DNA of 64,000 nt from JAEDHM01 sp964368645 (GTDB lineage Bacteria > Bacillota > Clostridia > Christensenellales > CAG-1252). Where the stretch lies: the NCBI GenBank assembly GCA_964368645.1, contig CAYJBY010000009.1:46336-110335 (forward strand), written 5' to 3'. The notes under the pieces were generated by a model, which was not told the DNA's origin, made no database searches, and was given only the letters and a program-made list of their open reading frames with translations. Both the position numbers and the translations under genes were made by a program. This document shows positions 62,237 to 64,000 of the stretch, one piece after another (within the stretch, counting starts at the first letter, position 1; each line of letters begins with the position of its first letter).

Positions 62237-62402
62237 GATTAGCCTCGTTTTACGAGGCTTTTTTGATTTATTTTTGTGGGATTCTCACCCAAGGGTTCAC
62301 GGCTTCGCCCCTCCAGGTCGTAATCGCAGATTACTCCCCGCTTTGGCTACAAATGCCGCACCGTGGCATTTGCTTTACGCGTCGCGCCCACCACCGGCAC
62401 CA
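62237..62402 (+). repeat. tRNA-Leu array, unit 1 (166 bp)
   Basis: Begins with an intact terminator hairpin (AGCCTCG/CGAGGCT, T6), then the conserved 72-bp block (62276-62347), then the hairpin ATGCC...GGCAT, TTTGCTTTACGCGTCGCG and a copy of the tRNA 3' end, CCCACCACCGGCACCA (62387-62402). Confidence 0.85.
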
Positions 62403-62877
62403 GAGAGACCTCGATTTTTCGAGGTCTTTTTGTTATATATAGGTGGGATTCTCACCCAAGGGTTCACGGCTTCGCCCCTCCAGGTCGTAATCATAGATTA
62501 CTCCCCGCTTTGGCAGTCGGTTGTGCCTTGCCCCCTTGTGCCTAAACGGCAATTCTTTTCGCTCCTGCCTTCGTTTTTCTCCTCGCAAGACCTCAAGTAT
62601 TCCTTCGTCAAAAAGACTCGGCAGTTTTGCAAAAACTCTTGCCTTTTAGGTGCTGTGCAGTTTTGGGATACAAACTTTGCCTTTCGGCTTAATTGAGTAA
62701 ACTTTTAATTTATATATTTTCCCTTCTAGTAAATGATTTTTTACAACAATAATTACTATCTTCCAAATGCTAATAACAAGGATAATCTATCCCCAAAACC
62801 ACAAGTTTTCAAGGCACACCCGACCTAATGCCGCACTGTGGCATTTGCTTTACGCGTCGCGCCCACCACCGGCACCA
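62403..62877 (+). repeat. tRNA-Leu array, unit 2 (475 bp)
   Basis: A terminator hairpin with a different stem (GACCTCG/CGAGGTC), the 72-bp block (62443-62514), a segment of about 190 bases starting CAGTCGGTTGTGCC shared with units 3 and 4, a unique AT-rich stretch, and then the same ending with the tRNA 3' copy at 62862-62877. Short open frames here lack ribosome sites and are not genes. Confidence 0.85.
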
Positions 62878-63475
62878 GATTAGCCTCGTTATAATCACCC
62901 CACGCTCTCACCTTAGGTTACTATACTCTCCCACTTTTTCCGTTTTATTATGCTTTCGACAACCCTGTCTTGTTATCGTTTATGATACCGCAGGGAACCC
63001 CGATAAGGTTTTTTTGTTGTGCAAGTGGGATTCTCACCCAAGGGTTCACGGCTTCGCCCCTCCAGGTCGTAATCGCAGATTACTCCCCGCTTTGGCAGTC
63101 GGTTGTGCCTTGCCCCCTTGTGCCTAAAAGACAATCCTTTTCGCTCCTGCCTTCGTTTTTCTCCTCGCAAGACCTCAAGTATTCCTTCGTCAAAAAGACT
63201 CGGCAGTTTTGCAAAAACTCTTGCCTTTTAGGTGCTGTGCAGTTTTGGGATACAAGCTTTGCCTTTTGGCTTAATTAATCAAATTTTTTACCGAGGTTTT
63301 TACATATCTTTTTCCTCTCTATAAGGGACTTTCTTACAATAATTAGCATTTTTTCGGAGACTAAACCCTATATAACAAGGATAATCTATCCCCAAACCAC
63401 AAGTTTTCAAAGCACACCCGACCTAATGCCGCACCGTGGCATTTGCTTTACGCGTCGCGCCCACCACCGGCACCA
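62878..63475 (+). repeat. tRNA-Leu array, unit 3 (598 bp)
   Basis: The left half of the terminator stem (AGCCTCGTT) is followed by an extra segment of about 130 bases (starting ATAATCACCCCACGC, ending AACCCCGATA) before the T run. Then the 72-bp block (63025-63096), the shared segment, an AT-rich part, and the ending with tRNA 3' copy at 63460-63475. Confidence 0.85.
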
Positions 63476-63760
63476 AAGAGACCTCGATATAATCACCCCA
63501 CGCTCTCATCTTAGGCTATTTATTCGCATTCACCCTTTCCGTTTTATTATGCTTTCGACAATCCCGTCTGGTTATCGTTTATGATACCGCAGGGAACCCC
63601 GATAAGGCTTTTTTTATTTTTTTTGTGGGATTCTCACCCAAGGGTTCACGGCTTCGCCCCTCCAGGTCGTAATCGTAGATTACTCCCCGCTTTGGCAGTC
63701 GGTTGTGCCTTGCCCCCTTGTGCCTAAAATACAATTCTTTTCGACTCTTCTTCGTTATTT
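63476..63760 (+). repeat. tRNA-Leu array, unit 4 (truncated)
   Basis: Starts GAGACCTCGAT and carries the same extra segment as unit 3, then the 72-bp block (63625-63696) and the first 50 bases of the shared segment, after which similarity stops. There is no closing tRNA 3' copy. 63761-63960 has no gene I can support. Confidence 0.8.
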
Positions 63761-63960
63761 TGAATAATGATTGGAATTTATCAGAAAATAGCTTGCGAAA
63801 AAAACTCCCTTGAAGTAAAATGTGCGTATGACGGTGTTTTGTTAAGGTGCAATATCTGCCGCGTCCATAATCCACAAAAGAAGATACGTCTTTCGTTTGG
63901 AGTGATTATATCGCGCAGTCGCGAACCGCCACAAAAAACACTTTCCCTATTTAACAATAT

Positions 63961-64000
63961 GTTTCTGTAGCTCAGCAGGATAGAGCGTTCGCCTCCTAAG
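63961..64000 (+). tRNA. tRNA-Arg (CCU), 5' half
   Basis: GTTTCTG acceptor strand, TAGCTCAGCAGGATAGAGC D-arm, and the anticodon region TTCGCCTCCTAAG with CCT in the loop. Cut by the window end, so the 3' half is not visible. Confidence 0.85.

Noticed and set aside
62193..63278. Open frames of 77-167 codons across the tRNA-Leu array
   Set aside because: They run through the tRNA, terminators and repeat boundaries, differ in frame between copies and lack ribosome sites; translated repeat DNA, not genes.

Overview
The window looks like chromosome of an uncultured, anaerobic, spore-lineage member of the Clostridia (an inference). The support is a full-length Spo0A, tandem Spo0A-box-like sites, the rpmH-rnpA-yidD-yidC-jag-mnmE-mnmG-rsmG order, split transketolase, a two-component SufCB system with no SufD, SufS or SufU nearby, aconitase X, BspA-type leucine-rich repeats with an InlB-type B repeat, and several large lipoproteins. 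Gene starts carry strong AGGAGG-type ribosome sites. Promoters are close to TTGACA-17-TATAAT with a strikingly constant 17-base spacer. No phage, insertion sequence, transposase or CRISPR array was found.

Layout. 1-10 kb: transketolase end, YqeY, small unknowns, an alpha/beta hydrolase, a secernin-type C69 peptidase, a sugar:cation symporter, SufCB and a methyltransferase. 10-20 kb: a VWA protein, two-subunit aconitase X, a broken 2.9 kb leucine-rich-repeat lipoprotein, and a signalling pair (HPt protein plus a frameshifted GGDEF-receiver protein) behind a long structured leader. 20-31 kb: tRNA-Thr, SecB-like chaperone, M29 aminopeptidase, ABC exporter, a lipoprotein/toroid pair, a lone pilin-like protein, and a Sel1-PHP-phospholipase-like operon. 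31-44 kb: TypA, glycan genes including GH20 hexosaminidase, and a 2315-residue surface lipoprotein with a membrane-anchored partner. 44-50 kb: an acidic zinc-ribbon protein, Spo0A, a propeller-like lipoprotein, and a protein with a cysteine hexapeptide repeat. 50-57 kb: the translation/membrane-insertion cluster usually found beside dnaA, here without dnaA. 57-64 kb: aminotransferase, AEC carrier, secreted phosphohydrolase, DUF2804, then tRNA-Leu followed by a tandem array that repeatedly re-creates the tRNA 3' end, and the start of tRNA-Arg.

How it fits together. Much of the window serves the cell surface: glycan and peptide breakdown, symport and export, at least four intact lipoproteins, and the YidC/YidD/SecB-like insertion machinery. 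A c-di-GMP/phosphorelay module and Spo0A are the regulatory part. Intergenic DNA is rich in short degenerate tandem repeats, each with its own unit.

The observations most worth a second look are: the tRNA-Leu 3'-end repeat array with conserved hairpins; two promoters placed so that transcription should begin on the A of the start codon; the structured 183-base leader of the diguanylate cyclase; a zinc-phospholipase-like protein with its ligand positions changed to Asn; the Cys hexapeptide protein; tandem Spo0A-box-like sites; and three genes that each need exactly one extra base to be whole.
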